Shown piece by piece: positions 13,602 to 22,663 of a stretch of 28,322 nt of DNA. How positions within the stretch are numbered: position 1 is the first letter of the stretch; every line of letters begins with the position of its first letter. A program made the translations under genes and the position numbers. Source of the DNA: Ruminococcaceae bacterium UBA6855. GTDB lineage: Bacteria > Bacillota > Clostridia > Oscillospirales > Acutalibacteraceae. The notes under the pieces are model-generated. The model ran no database searches. It saw only the letters and a program-made list of their open reading frames with translations, and was not told the origin of the DNA. The stretch lies in assembly GCA_002451755.1 (NCBI GenBank), contig DKDF01000017.1, positions 1-28,322 on the forward strand. The letters are read 5' to 3'.

Positions 13602-15062
13602 TCAATTAAAGGGGTTGTAGTAGAATGATCTGTTATCCTGCTGAGTTGTCTGCTCCTGCTGCTGAGAGGAAGAGGAAGCGGTGTTTCCGGTGTCCTCGAC
13701 GAGCTTTACCTTGACATTGAATTCCTTTGTCTGATAGTTGCTCGATATCCTGCACAGGGTCAGGGTCAGCGTATCGCCGACCTTGGCGTTTTCAATCGCT
13801 TCGAGCAGAACCTCCGAAGTGCTCAGCTCCTTGCCGTTGACCGCCGTTATAAGATCGCCGACCTGGGCGCTGCTGTTTGCAAGGTCGCTGTCCGCGTTGA
13901 TGTCCGCGATGATAAGCGAGCCTGCCGGCAGACCCTTTATCTGCACGATCATGTTATACTGCTGGTTCGATGTGTTGGAATAGTAGCTGATGCCGAGCTT
14001 CGGGCGGTTCGGCACTCTGCCGTAAGCAATAAGATCGTCGATTATCTCTTTTGCGGACGAAATCGGGATAGCGAAGCCCATGAGCTCATAGCTGCTGTCG
14101 CTGATCTTAAGAGAGTTGATGCCGACCACCTGGCCGTATTCGTTTATCAGCGCGCCGCCGGAGTTGCCGGGGCTGATAGCCGCCGTGTGCTGAATGCACT
14201 CCATGGAATAGCCTATCTGGCTGCTGACCGTTCTCGAAATCGCGGAGACCATGCCGTTTGTGAACGAGCCGAAGAACTCGGTGCCGCCGGGGTTGCCTAT
14301 TGCATAGACAGTCTCGCCGACCGAAAGCTTCGTTGAATCGCCGAACTCTGCGGCGGTGAAGCCCGTAGCCTTTATTTTCAGCACGCCGATATCGGTGCGC
14401 GAATCGTAGCCGACTATCTCGGCGTCATACTGGGTGCCGTCATGCAGCTGAACAACGGCTTTTACGCCCTCGCCGCTGATAACATGGGCGCAGGTGATAA
14501 TATAGGTATAAGTGTGATCTTTATTCTCGCCCATGACTATGCCGGAGCCTTCGCCGGAAGCAGAGCTTGACGACTGGCTGTATACAACTATGCCGACATT
14601 GCTCGGCGAAACTTTTTCATATATCTGAGCCGATGTGAGCACGCCGTTCGCTTTTGAAGTCGTTGTCGCTTTCGGTGTCTCGGCGATGTTCAGCTCGGCA
14701 TCGCCCTCGGAAGTGCCGGTCACCGAAGTGCCGCCGCCCGAGCTGCTGTTATTATTTCTCTTTGTAATCACAGTGACGGTCGCGGAGACCGCGATAACAA
14801 CTGCGAGGATCGCGGCGAAAACCGCAACGCCTTTCTTCTTCGCGCTCATCTTTTTCTTCTTTTTCTCGGGCTGAGGCGGCGTATAGCTGCCGGAATTATA
14901 CGAATTTTGGCTGTTATAGCTGCCCTGCTCGGGCTGCTGCGGAGCGGAATAAATCTGATCCGGCTCAAGCGGTGCAGGCTGCTGTGCGGTGTCTGCCGAG
15001 TTGTCTTCGGGCGGCGTCTCGCCGGAGCTGCCGAAGTTGTTCACATAATCATCATTGTACAT
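13602..15062 (-). CDS. htrA: HtrA/DegP-like membrane-anchored serine protease
   Basis: The 486-aa product is an S1C-family trypsin-like protease with one C-terminal PDZ domain, acting on misfolded proteins at the outer face of the membrane. A cytoplasmic N-terminal region of about 75 residues, rich in Gln, Pro, Ser and Asn, precedes a single membrane segment (about 78-99). The protease domain has His193 (ITCAHVISG), Asp224 (SRTDIGVLKI) and Ser301 (ISPGNSGGAL), so the catalytic triad is complete. PDZ lies at about 355-460. The C-terminal tail is again Ser/Gln-rich. GGAGG lies 12 bases before ATG 15062. It follows the histidine kinase in the same direction after 137 bases, resembling CssRS-HtrA in Bacillus. 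Confidence 0.95.
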   Translation of the reverse strand: MYNDDYVNNFGSSGETPPEDNSADTAQQPAPLEPDQIYSAPQQPEQGSYNSQNSYNSGSYTPPQPEKKKKKMSAKKKGVAVFAAILAVVIAVSATVTVITKRNNNSSSGGGTSVTGTSEGDAELNIAETPKATTTSKANGVLTSAQIYEKVSPSNVGIVVYSQSSSSASGEGSGIVMGENKDHTYTYIITCAHVISGEGVKAVVQLHDGTQYDAEIVGYDSRTDIGVLKIKATGFTAAEFGDSTKLSVGETVYAIGNPGGTEFFGSFTNGMVSAISRTVSSQIGYSMECIQHTAAISPGNSGGALINEYGQVVGINSLKISDSSYELMGFAIPISSAKEIIDDLIAYGRVPNRPKLGISYYSNTSNQQYNMIVQIKGLPAGSLIIADINADSDLANSSAQVGDLITAVNGKELSTSEVLLEAIENAKVGDTLTLTLCRISSNYQTKEFNVKVKLVEDTGNTASSSSQQQEQTTQQDNRSFYYNPFN

Positions 15063-15199
15063 AAACTGAATTTACCTCCATCCGTTGCCTTCGGGATATC
15101 CTTCATCTTTTGACACTATTATGGACTTTCAATATTAAGATTTCTTGAACGACCGGTAAATAACCTTTGGATTTTTATTCAACTTTTTTCCGCAAAAAT

Positions 15200-16741
15200 T
15201 CATCTCAGCGGAAGCCAGAACACGAACTGCGTATATTCGCCCGGCTCGCTGTTGACGGTTATCTGACCGCCGTGCATATCGATTATGGTCTTGACTATAT
15301 ACAGTCCGAGACCCGCTCCCTTGACATCGTAGCTGCGTGATTTGTCCGTTTTATAGAAGCGCTCAAAGACCTTGCCCGCCTCTTCGCGCGAGATTCCCTT
15401 GCCGCTGTTTTTGACGGAGAATATCATCTTTTCGCTGTCTGATTTAATCGCGACTTCGATATATCCGCCCTCGTTTGTGAATTTCACGGCGTTGTCAATA
15501 AGATTATATACGACCTGGTTTATCATATCCTCGTCGGCGCAGATGTTGAGCGGCTCGACCTTGTCAAGTCCGCGTATCTCTATCTTCTTTTCATCTATCG
15601 CGCGCTCGAAGCCGAGCATCGTTTTGAAGGTCATTGCCGAAATGTCGAACTCCTTGGGCTGGATTTTCAGCTGACCCGCCTCTATCTTCGACATATTGAG
15701 CATACCCGTGACAAGGCGTGAAAGGCGCTTGACCTCGTCGGAGACTATTCTCAGATAATATGTGCTCTTCGACGAATCTATCGTGCCGTCGAGTATTCCG
15801 TCTATGAATCCGCCGATGGTGGTCATCGGGGTCTTCAACTCGTGCGAGACGTTCGCAACGAAATTGCGCCTCGAAGTCTCGATAGCCGAAAGCGCGTTCG
15901 CCATCGAGTTGAACGCAGTCACAAGCTCCGCGACCTCGTCCTCATCGCCGCCCAATACTTTGTGATAGGGCACCGAGATTCGGTTGCTGAAATCACCCTT
16001 TGCGTACTGCTTTGCCGCTGCCGACATCTCGCGCAGGGGCTTTGTCATCTGATAGGTCATAACATATGTTGCAACGAACGCTATCGCGAGCGCAAGAATT
16101 GCCGAGAACAGGAACATCTTGAGCATCGCCCTGACAGGCTCATGCAGCGAATCCGTATCCTGCGCGGCGATGACCGCGCCGCAAAGCTTGCCGGATGCCA
16201 CTATCGGCTCAACGCTTATAAAATGCGAGCTTTTATACATTCCGCCGAGCGTGCCGGTCTCTGTATATCCGCCGTTATTAAGCCTCGACAGAGCCGTTTC
16301 GGGGACTGTATATTTGCTGTGGACTATGCACTCGCCCATGTACATCACAAGATCCGACTGCCATATATCCTTGCAGCAGATTATCTTGCCGTCGGTGTCG
16401 CATATATAAATGTCCGCATCTATCGCCTGCGAGAGCTGGGCGGTCGAAACGCTCATGAGCAGAGTCGAATCCTTGTTGTTCTCTTCGAGCGAGTAGCCCT
16501 TTTGAATAAGCGCGGCGGCAGTCTGCGAGACGGTCTGCGCGTTCTGCTTCAAAAGCGCCGTCTTTTCCTCGGACTGATAGCGTGCTATAAATATCAATAA
16601 TGACGAGCCGAGAATTGTGAAGCCGATGAACAGTATCAGCACCGTCACATAGAAGTAACGGTGAAACAGACCCGAGCTTTTTGTTCTCGAGCCTGTGTTT
16701 TTCATATCTTTAATTTCAAACTTTTTGCGTGCTTTTTTCAT
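15200..16741 (-). CDS. Sensor histidine kinase (HAMP, HisKA, HATPase)
   Basis: The product is about 513 aa. Two membrane segments (about 30-53 and 207-229) flank an extracellular sensor domain with a PAS/Cache-like look (DADIYICDTDGKIICC at about 108-123). A HAMP linker (about 230-285) leads to HisKA with phospho-His300 in VANVSHELKTPM, then HATPase_c with NLIDNAVKFT, GKGISREEAGKVF and GAGLGLYIV. The extracellular part has four Cys, possibly redox-related. ATG 16741 has AAGGA nine bases upstream; ATG 16747 and TTG 16750 are alternative starts overlapping the regulator stop. The partner regulator is directly upstream. The signal is unknown; context with htrA suggests envelope stress. Confidence 0.93.
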   Translation of the reverse strand: MKKARKKFEIKDMKNTGSRTKSSGLFHRYFYVTVLILFIGFTILGSSLLIFIARYQSEEKTALLKQNAQTVSQTAAALIQKGYSLEENNKDSTLLMSVSTAQLSQAIDADIYICDTDGKIICCKDIWQSDLVMYMGECIVHSKYTVPETALSRLNNGGYTETGTLGGMYKSSHFISVEPIVASGKLCGAVIAAQDTDSLHEPVRAMLKMFLFSAILALAIAFVATYVMTYQMTKPLREMSAAAKQYAKGDFSNRISVPYHKVLGGDEDEVAELVTAFNSMANALSAIETSRRNFVANVSHELKTPMTTIGGFIDGILDGTIDSSKSTYYLRIVSDEVKRLSRLVTGMLNMSKIEAGQLKIQPKEFDISAMTFKTMLGFERAIDEKKIEIRGLDKVEPLNICADEDMINQVVYNLIDNAVKFTNEGGYIEVAIKSDSEKMIFSVKNSGKGISREEAGKVFERFYKTDKSRSYDVKGAGLGLYIVKTIIDMHGGQITVNSEPGEYTQFVFWLPLR

Positions 16742-16746
16742 GCACA

Positions 16747-17436
16747 TCAATCCTTGGTCTCAAACTTGTAGCCTACGCTCCAGACGGTCTTGAGCTCCCA
16801 CTTGTCAGACACGCCCTCGAGCTTCTCTCTGAGCCTCTTGACATGGACATCGACCGTTCTCGAATCGCCGTAATAGTCGAAGCCCCAGACTTCGTCGAGC
16901 AGCTGATCGCGGGTGAACACCCTGTTCGGGTTGCTCGCAAGGTGATAGATAAGCTCCAGCTCTTTGGGTGGAGTGTCGATGCGCTTGCCGTCGACCCAAA
17001 GCTCGTAGTTCGTCAGGTTTATCTTGAGCTTGTCGTATTCGACCTGCTTTATATCCGCCGCCGGGGCGCCCGCACTGCGTCTGAGGACTGCCTTGACACG
17101 CGCCACAACTTCCTTTGCATCGAAGGGCTTGACAACATAGTCGTCCGCGCCGAGCTCGAGACCGAGGACTTTATCAAAAGTCTCGCCCTTTGCGGTGAGC
17201 ATGATTATCGGCTTGTCCGAGAATTTTCTGATCTCGCGGCAGACCTGCCAGCCGTCGAGGCGGGGCAGCATTATATCAAGCAGCATCAGATCCGGCTGAA
17301 TCTCGCTAAAGCTCTTCACGGCGCTCTCGCCGTCATTTACTATGCTGACTGTGTAGCCCTCTTTTTCAAGATAGAGGCGCAGCAGTTCGCAGATATTAAC
17401 GTCGTCGTCAACGACAAGTATTTTTTCGTTAGCCAT
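16747..17436 (-). CDS. OmpR/PhoB-family response regulator
   Basis: The 229-aa product is a DNA-binding transcription regulator. The receiver domain (about 1-115) has acidic residues Asp10-12, phosphoacceptor Asp54 in LMLLDIMLP, Thr81 and Lys103 in VVKPF, so it is chemically complete. The winged-helix domain (about 130-228) has DQLLDEVWGFDYYGDSRTVD and VHVKRLREKL, typical of OmpR/PhoB proteins. GGAGAGG lies upstream of ATG 17436. The adjacent kinase (start overlapping the stop codon region) is its likely partner. The upstream region has palindromes that could be its own binding sites. Confidence 0.95.
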   Translation of the reverse strand: MANEKILVVDDDVNICELLRLYLEKEGYTVSIVNDGESAVKSFSEIQPDLMLLDIMLPRLDGWQVCREIRKFSDKPIIMLTAKGETFDKVLGLELGADDYVVKPFDAKEVVARVKAVLRRSAGAPAADIKQVEYDKLKINLTNYELWVDGKRIDTPPKELELIYHLASNPNRVFTRDQLLDEVWGFDYYGDSRTVDVHVKRLREKLEGVSDKWELKTVWSVGYKFETKD

Positions 17437-17475
17437 AAGTACCTCTCCTTTGTTTTAAACGAACCCATTGTAATT

Positions 17476-17559
17476 ATTATAGACCATTCAAAAAAGTTTG
17501 TGTGAATGGCGGAATAACATTTTGTTACAAAATTTCGTATTTTTACTACTCTGTAACAG
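17476..17559 (-). promoter_or_regulatory. Promoter with palindromic candidate operators before the response regulator
   Basis: TATAAT (17481-17476 on the minus strand) lies 40 bases upstream of the regulator gene. The -35 region is poor (TTCACA at 19-base spacing). Further upstream are two palindromes, TTTTGTTACAAAA (17520-17532) and CTGTAACAG (17551-17559), sharing a TGT-(A/T)-ACA core, about 29 bases apart centre to centre. A weak -35 with upstream repeats fits activator-dependent, possibly autoregulated, transcription. The binding protein is inferred. Confidence 0.5.
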
Positions 17560-17616
17560 CTAAAAGTTTACATCCGATTGCAAGAACGCTTATAAAGTTT
17601 TAGGTGTTATAGGGTA

Positions 17617-19197
17617 CTACCTGTGCAGATCCTCGCCCATGCTCACGAGCTTATGCTCGATGGAGTCGACGAGCGCTATCCAGCTCGCGTTGATAACGTC
17701 CTGCGACACGCCGACCGTTGTCCAGATATCCTCACCGTCGGACGAAGTTATAAGAACGCGGACGCTCGCCGCCGTTGCATCTTTCGGCTCCATGACGCGA
17801 ACCTTGTAGTCGATGAGCCTCAATTTTCTAAGACACGGATAGAACACCTCGAGCGCTTCACGCAGAGCGCGGTCGAGCGCGTTGACGGGACCGTCGCCGT
17901 CCGACGCGGCTATTCTGACTCTGCCGTCGACGCTGAGCTTTATCGTCGCTGTTGCGCTGTGACCGTTGTCATAGGGCAGCTCGTCAAGCACCTTGTAGCT
18001 GATGAGATTAAAGAACGGCTTATATTTTCTGACGAGGCGGTGAACTATCAGCTCGAACGACGAATCCGCGCCCTCATACTGATAGCCCTCGTATTCTTTT
18101 TGCTTCAGGATATCGAGCAGCTGAGCGACCTGCGGCGAATCCTTGTCGAAATCGGGATAGAGCTTCTGTATCTTCTTGAGCACCGCCGCCTTGCCGGTCA
18201 CTTCCGAAAGGAGGAAGCGTCTTCTGTTGCCGACGGATTCGGGGTCGATATGCTCGAACGATTCGCTGAATTTCAAAACGCCGTCGGCGTGCATTCCCGC
18301 TTTATGTGCAAATGCGCTGCGCCCGACGAACGGAACGTTCTTGTGCAGAGTGACATTAGCTATCGATGCTATTTTTATCGCCGAAGAAGTCAGATTTTTG
18401 AGATTATCCTGCGGGATGCACTCATAGTCGGACTTTATCTGCAAATTAGGGATTATCGAAGTCAGGCTCGCGTTTCCGCAGCGCTCGCCGAAGCCGATAA
18501 ATGTGCCCTGCACCTGCTTCGCGCCCGCTCTTACCGCCATGAGCGCGCCCGCGCACGCCATATCCGAATCGTTGTGAGTATGGATTCCTATATCTGTACC
18601 AGGGAAGGCTTTTACGACCTCGCCGGTGATTTTTTCAATATAATCGGGGAACGAACCGCCGTTTGTATCGCAGAGCGTCAGGCAGTCCGCGCCGCCGCGC
18701 AAAGCCGCGCGCAGGCTTTCGAGCGCGTAGCCGTCATTGTCCGACATACCGTCGAAGAAGTGCTCGGCGTCGAAAATGACATATTTGCCGTGGCTTTTGA
18801 AAAAGCGGCAGGTCTCCTCTATCATAGACAGATTCTCTTCGAGGCTCGTCTGCAAAACGCCCTCGACCTGGATTTTTCTGCTCTTGCCGACTATTGAAAC
18901 GCACGGGGTTCCCGCCTTGAGCAGAGCGGCGCACGCCGCGTCCTCTTCGACTCTCTCGCCCTTTCTCCGCGTTGAACCGAATGCGCACAGGCGGGAATTT
19001 TTGAGCCACAGTCTGCTCGCCCGCTCGAAAAACTCAAGCTCGCGCGGATTGGAGGTCGGATTGCCCGCCTCGATTATCGGTATGCCGAGATCGTCCAGCA
19101 CCCGGACTATCTCCAGCCTGTCGTTGACGGAAAAGGATATGCCCTCACCCTGAGCGCCGTCGCGCAGGGTCGAATCGAGCAGTTCGATTTTTTTCAA
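17617..19197 (-). CDS. cimA: (R)-citramalate synthase
   Basis: The 526-aa product condenses pyruvate and acetyl-CoA to (R)-citramalate, the entry to threonine-independent 2-oxobutyrate and isoleucine synthesis. The N-terminal catalytic TIM barrel starts IELLDSTLRDGAQGEGISFS; the metal-binding HTHNDSDMACA lies at about 205-215. The C-terminal third (about 390-515) is a LeuA-type regulatory dimerisation domain, where isoleucine inhibits in known enzymes. The sequence best fits the cimA/TIGR00977-type subfamily rather than 2-isopropylmalate synthase: the length and DGAQGEG motif agree. The start is TTG 19197 with a strong GGGAGGGAG site. It lies 16 bases after ilvN. No clear terminator follows. 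Confidence 0.9.
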   Translation of the reverse strand: MKKIELLDSTLRDGAQGEGISFSVNDRLEIVRVLDDLGIPIIEAGNPTSNPRELEFFERASRLWLKNSRLCAFGSTRRKGERVEEDAACAALLKAGTPCVSIVGKSRKIQVEGVLQTSLEENLSMIEETCRFFKSHGKYVIFDAEHFFDGMSDNDGYALESLRAALRGGADCLTLCDTNGGSFPDYIEKITGEVVKAFPGTDIGIHTHNDSDMACAGALMAVRAGAKQVQGTFIGFGERCGNASLTSIIPNLQIKSDYECIPQDNLKNLTSSAIKIASIANVTLHKNVPFVGRSAFAHKAGMHADGVLKFSESFEHIDPESVGNRRRFLLSEVTGKAAVLKKIQKLYPDFDKDSPQVAQLLDILKQKEYEGYQYEGADSSFELIVHRLVRKYKPFFNLISYKVLDELPYDNGHSATATIKLSVDGRVRIAASDGDGPVNALDRALREALEVFYPCLRKLRLIDYKVRVMEPKDATAASVRVLITSSDGEDIWTTVGVSQDVINASWIALVDSIEHKLVSMGEDLHR

Positions 19198-19213
19198 CTC
19201 TCTCCCTCCCGTG

Positions 19214-19711
19214 TCAGTCGTTTATGACCGTGTCGCCGCTCTCAAGAGCGGTTATACCCGAGCGCGAAAGCTCGGCTATTCCGTGGACGCTCATGTCTGC
19301 GATAAACGCGTCTATTCGCTCCGGCTCGCCCGTCAGCTCCGCCGTTAGCATCGTGTGACCGATGTCTTTGACCCTCGCGCCGTAGGCTATGACGGTCTTT
19401 AGGACCTGCGGTCTGTCTTTGTTAAGGCAGTGGACTTTTATCAGCAGAAGTTCGCTCGAAACGAGCTTCCCCTCTTCGAGATGCGCCACTTTTATGACAT
19501 CCTCGAGCTTCAACAGCTGAGCCTCGACCTGTTTCACCTGCTCCGGCTCAACCTCGGAGACAACCGTCATTCGCGAGAACTCGGGGTGCTCGGTCTCGGA
19601 GACCGTGAGGCTTCGTATATTATATCCGCGGCGCGCAAAAAGTCCCGCCACTCTGAGCAGAACGCCCGAGCGGTTTCGGACAAGCGCCGAAACGGTCAGC
19701 TTCTGAGTCAT
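19214..19711 (-). CDS. ilvN: Acetolactate synthase small (regulatory) subunit
   Basis: The 165-aa product regulates the acetohydroxyacid synthase encoded next door and usually confers valine feedback. The ACT domain at about 1-78 starts KLTVSALVRNRSGVLLRVAGLFARRGYNI; a C-terminal ALS_ss_C domain (about 85-160) follows. The length matches IlvH/IlvN of about 160-170 aa. AAGGAG lies about 9 bases before ATG 19711. It is 12 bases downstream of ilvB in the same operon. Confidence 0.95.
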   Translation of the reverse strand: MTQKLTVSALVRNRSGVLLRVAGLFARRGYNIRSLTVSETEHPEFSRMTVVSEVEPEQVKQVEAQLLKLEDVIKVAHLEEGKLVSSELLLIKVHCLNKDRPQVLKTVIAYGARVKDIGHTMLTAELTGEPERIDAFIADMSVHGIAELSRSGITALESGDTVIND

Positions 19712-19723
19712 AATAATTTCTCC

Positions 19724-21370
19724 TTATTTGTAGATAGCCGTCGTGATATCGCCGCCGGGCGGTATCATCGGGAGCACCGCGCAGTCGGGGTCGATGCGGC
19801 AGTCTATAACTACGGGCTTGTCCATCGAGAGCGCCTTTTTGAAAACGCGCTTCGCCTGCGACGGATTCTTTATTCTCATGCCCTTGACGCCGAACGCCTT
19901 TGCGACGGCGGCTATATCCGTCCCGCGACCCGGCTGAGTCGCAGAAAAGCGTCCGTCATAGAACACCTTCTGCCACTGGCGCACCATGCCGAGCACGCCG
20001 TTGTTCATCACGATAACAACAACGGGGATATTATATCTGCTGAGGGTTGCCAGCTCGCTCAGGCTCATATGGAATCCGCCGTCCCCGGTTATCAAAACGG
20101 TCTTTCGCTCGGGTTCGCCGAGAGCCGCGCCTATCGCCGCACCCATGCCGAAACCCATCGCGCCCAGTCCGCCCGAAGTTATCAGCGAACGCGGGCGTTC
20201 AAAGTCATAGTACTGCGCCGTCCACATCTGATTCTGACCGACATCGGTCACTATATTTGCTTCGCCCTTTGTCAGCTCGCTCAGAGTGTGCAAAACCGTG
20301 TACGGAGCATAGGGCTTCGGGCGCGGGATTTGCCTTTTGAACTCGGCTATCTCGCCGAGCCACTCGGAGTTTTCTCCCGACGGCAGCATAGCGCTGAGCC
20401 TTTCGAGCGTCTTTCCGAGGTCGCCGAGAATGTGGGCGTCGGAAATTATATTTTTGTCGAACTCCGCCGCGTCTATATCAATATGTATTATCTTCGCCTT
20501 CGGGGCGAAGCTCTCTTTGCTCGCGGCGACGCGGTTTGAAAATCTCGCGCCCGCGGCAATGAGCAAATCGCAGTTCAACGCCGCCATATTTGCCGCCGGA
20601 TTTCCGTGCATGCCGACGAGCCCCAAAAACAGCTCCGCCGAGCACGGATAAGCGCCGAGCCCCATCATCGAACACGCGACGGGGATATGCAGTTTTTGAG
20701 CAAATGTTTTCAGCGCGTCCGACGCACCGGAGCTTATCGCCCCGCCGCCGACATAGATAAGCGGTCTTTTGGCTTTTTCTATCATCTGCGCCGCGCGTTC
20801 AAGCTCTGCCTCCTCCGGTTCTTTTGCCGGGGCGGGCTCGCTCTTCGGCGCGCGTTCATATTCTTCGCTCTGCGCCGCGATATCCGCCGGGATATCAACT
20901 AAGACAGGACCCTTTCTGCCGGACTGCGCTATCGAGAACGCCTCGCGGACATCCTGCACCACTCCGCGCTCGCCCGACGCGATGAACGAATATTTCGTCA
21001 CCGGCATCGTAACGCCCGCAATATCGACCTCCTGAAACGAGTCACTGCCGAGGAGCGAAGTCTTGACATTCCCCGTTATCGCAACAACGGGGCTCGAATC
21101 CATGTATGCCGCGGCGATGCCCGTCACGAGGTTGGTAGCGCCGGGTCCCGAGGTTGCAATAACAACTCCCGTTCTGCCCGTCGCGCGGGCGTAGCCGTCC
21201 GCCGCATGAGCCGCCGCCTGCTCGTGGCAGGTGAGTATATGGCGAATTTTATCGCATTTGTAAAGTTCATCGTAGATATCGAGCACCGCGCTGCCGGGAT
21301 ATCCGAAAACCGTATCGACTCCCTGTTCGAGCAGCACATCTATCAGCGCCCGCGCACCCGTTGAATTCAT
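19724..21370 (-). CDS. ilvB: Acetolactate synthase large (catalytic) subunit
   Basis: The 548-aa TPP enzyme joins two pyruvates to 2-acetolactate, or pyruvate and 2-oxobutyrate to acetohydroxybutyrate, the first common step to valine, leucine and isoleucine. Catalytic Glu50 is in LTCHEQAAAHAADGYARATG. The central domain binds FAD. The C-terminal TPP motif GDGGFHMSLSELATL (about residue 425) leads to VVIVMNNG. Length 548 is close to family norm. I chose ATG 21370 because AGAGG lies seven bases upstream; GTG 21376 is an alternative. It stands 13-20 bases after galM, which appears to be the first gene of the same unit. Confidence 0.96.
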   Translation of the reverse strand: MNSTGARALIDVLLEQGVDTVFGYPGSAVLDIYDELYKCDKIRHILTCHEQAAAHAADGYARATGRTGVVIATSGPGATNLVTGIAAAYMDSSPVVAITGNVKTSLLGSDSFQEVDIAGVTMPVTKYSFIASGERGVVQDVREAFSIAQSGRKGPVLVDIPADIAAQSEEYERAPKSEPAPAKEPEEAELERAAQMIEKAKRPLIYVGGGAISSGASDALKTFAQKLHIPVACSMMGLGAYPCSAELFLGLVGMHGNPAANMAALNCDLLIAAGARFSNRVAASKESFAPKAKIIHIDIDAAEFDKNIISDAHILGDLGKTLERLSAMLPSGENSEWLGEIAEFKRQIPRPKPYAPYTVLHTLSELTKGEANIVTDVGQNQMWTAQYYDFERPRSLITSGGLGAMGFGMGAAIGAALGEPERKTVLITGDGGFHMSLSELATLSRYNIPVVVIVMNNGVLGMVRQWQKVFYDGRFSATQPGRGTDIAAVAKAFGVKGMRIKNPSQAKRVFKKALSMDKPVVIDCRIDPDCAVLPMIPPGGDITTAIYK

Positions 21371-21389
21371 AAACACGCCTCTGAAAAAT

Positions 21390-22427
21390 TTATTTTACCG
21401 AGAATTTGAAGCTTGTGCGGCTTTCGAACTTTTCGCCCGCTTTGAAAATGCAGGACGGGAAGTTCGGCTGGTTCGGAGAATCGGGGTAGAACTGAGTCTC
21501 AAGGCAGAAGCCGGCATATTTGTTCATCAGCGTGCCGCCCTTGCCGGGTATCTTGTCGAGAAAGTTGCCGGTGTAGAGCTGAACGCCGGGCATATCCGTA
21601 GTAACTTCCATAACGCGCCCGCTCTCGGGGTCATATGCAGTCGCGAACGCACCCTGCGTGCCCTCATCGATACAGAAATTGTGGTCGTAGCCGCTGCATC
21701 CGATAATGAGCTGCTCGTCGTCCTGATTTATATCCCTGCCGATGGCTTTCATCTGTCTGAAATCGAATGCCGTGCCCGTGACGTCTCTTATCTCGCCGGT
21801 CGGTATGCTGTCCTCATCAATGGGAGTGTAGCGCGACGCGGACAGGCGAAGCTCCTGAGAGAGCACGTTCGGACGCTTATACGAACCGAGATTGAAATAC
21901 GCATGGTTCGTCATATTTATCGGCGTGTCCTCGGTGCAGACAGCCTCATATGCAATCGAAAGCTCGTTGTTGTCATCAAGAGTATAAGTCACCTTTGCGC
22001 TCATCTCGCCGGGGAATCCGTTCGAGCCCTCGCCGCTCTTATATTCGAGAACAAGGCTCTCGCCCTCGATTTTTGCCGCCCAGACAGCGTGCGAAAACTC
22101 GCCGCCGCCGTGCAGACAGGTCTTGCCGTTCTCATTCTTTATTACATCAAAGTCTTTGCCGTTAACGGTAAAATGTCCGCCGCAGATACGGTTCGCGTAT
22201 CTGCCGACGATCTGACCCTGATAGTCCGAGCGCTCGACATGACCTTTGAGATCGTCAAAGCCGATGAGAACATCCTCGAAATTGCCGTCTCTGTCGGGCG
22301 CAAAAAGCGACTGCCATGTCGCACCGTATGTAATAACGGACGCACTGACGCCGTTTGCGTTCTTGAGCTCGTATATATCGACCTCTCTGCCGTCAGAAAG
22401 AGTGCCGAAAAGTTTCTTTGAAATCAT
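21390..22427 (-). CDS. galM: Aldose 1-epimerase (mutarotase)
   Basis: The 345-aa enzyme interconverts alpha and beta anomers of galactose, glucose and similar sugars. Motifs: GRYANRI (about 76-82), the active-site His in TCLHGGGEFSHAVW, a second His in MTNHAYFNLGS, and the catalytic-base Glu in CLETQFYPDSPNQPNFPS near the C-terminus. Its length matches the family. AGGAGG lies before ATG 22427, with a full consensus promoter 40 bases upstream. Divergent from a GPH sugar symporter, which suits its role. Its immediate co-directional followers are branched-chain amino-acid genes, an unusual grouping. Confidence 0.95.
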   Translation of the reverse strand: MISKKLFGTLSDGREVDIYELKNANGVSASVITYGATWQSLFAPDRDGNFEDVLIGFDDLKGHVERSDYQGQIVGRYANRICGGHFTVNGKDFDVIKNENGKTCLHGGGEFSHAVWAAKIEGESLVLEYKSGEGSNGFPGEMSAKVTYTLDDNNELSIAYEAVCTEDTPINMTNHAYFNLGSYKRPNVLSQELRLSASRYTPIDEDSIPTGEIRDVTGTAFDFRQMKAIGRDINQDDEQLIIGCSGYDHNFCIDEGTQGAFATAYDPESGRVMEVTTDMPGVQLYTGNFLDKIPGKGGTLMNKYAGFCLETQFYPDSPNQPNFPSCIFKAGEKFESRTSFKFSVK

Positions 22428-22465
22428 TGATTTTATCCTCCTGCTGTTATATTAACTCATGGTAA

Positions 22466-22494
22466 ATTATACATTTAATAGATACAAGTGTCAA
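22466..22494 (-). promoter_or_regulatory. Perfect sigma-A promoter of galM-ilvB-ilvN-cimA
   Basis: On the minus strand TTGACA (22494-22489), exactly 17 bases, TATAAT (22471-22466). The leader before galM is only about 30 nt, too short for a T-box or riboswitch. No other promoter for ilvB is visible. Confidence 0.85.
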
Positions 22495-22559
22495 GCCGAA
22501 CGGCGCACCGACGCGCAACAGAAAAGCCGAATATGTCGGCAAAAATTACAGCATCCATA

Positions 22560-22588
22560 TTGACACGGGCAAATTCACAGTTTATAAT
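22560..22588 (+). promoter_or_regulatory. Perfect sigma-A promoter of the GPH symporter gene
   Basis: TTGACA (22560-22565), 17 bases, TATAAT (22583-22588), about 75 bases upstream of the symporter start. A small hairpin GCCGA/TCGGC (22526-22540) lies between this and the divergent galM promoter. Confidence 0.85.
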
Positions 22589-22663
22589 AAAATCAATTTA
22601 GTACAGTAAAGCCTTGAACCTGCGGCAAAGAACGATTCGGGGCTTGCTGAAAGGGGAATAACA

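Noticed and set aside
15063..15199. Promoter between the kinase gene and htrA
   Set aside because: A CATAAT-like -10 near the middle has no acceptable -35; not strong enough to annotate.
17623..18897. 424-codon plus-strand ORF opposite cimA, and similar long antisense ORFs (12616-13395, 19430-20539, 22760-23662)
   Set aside because: No ribosome sites, His/Arg/Asp-rich translations typical of antisense frames, and convincing genes on the other strand.
22428..22466. T-box or leader peptide before galM-ilvB
   Set aside because: The predicted untranslated leader is only about 30 nt.
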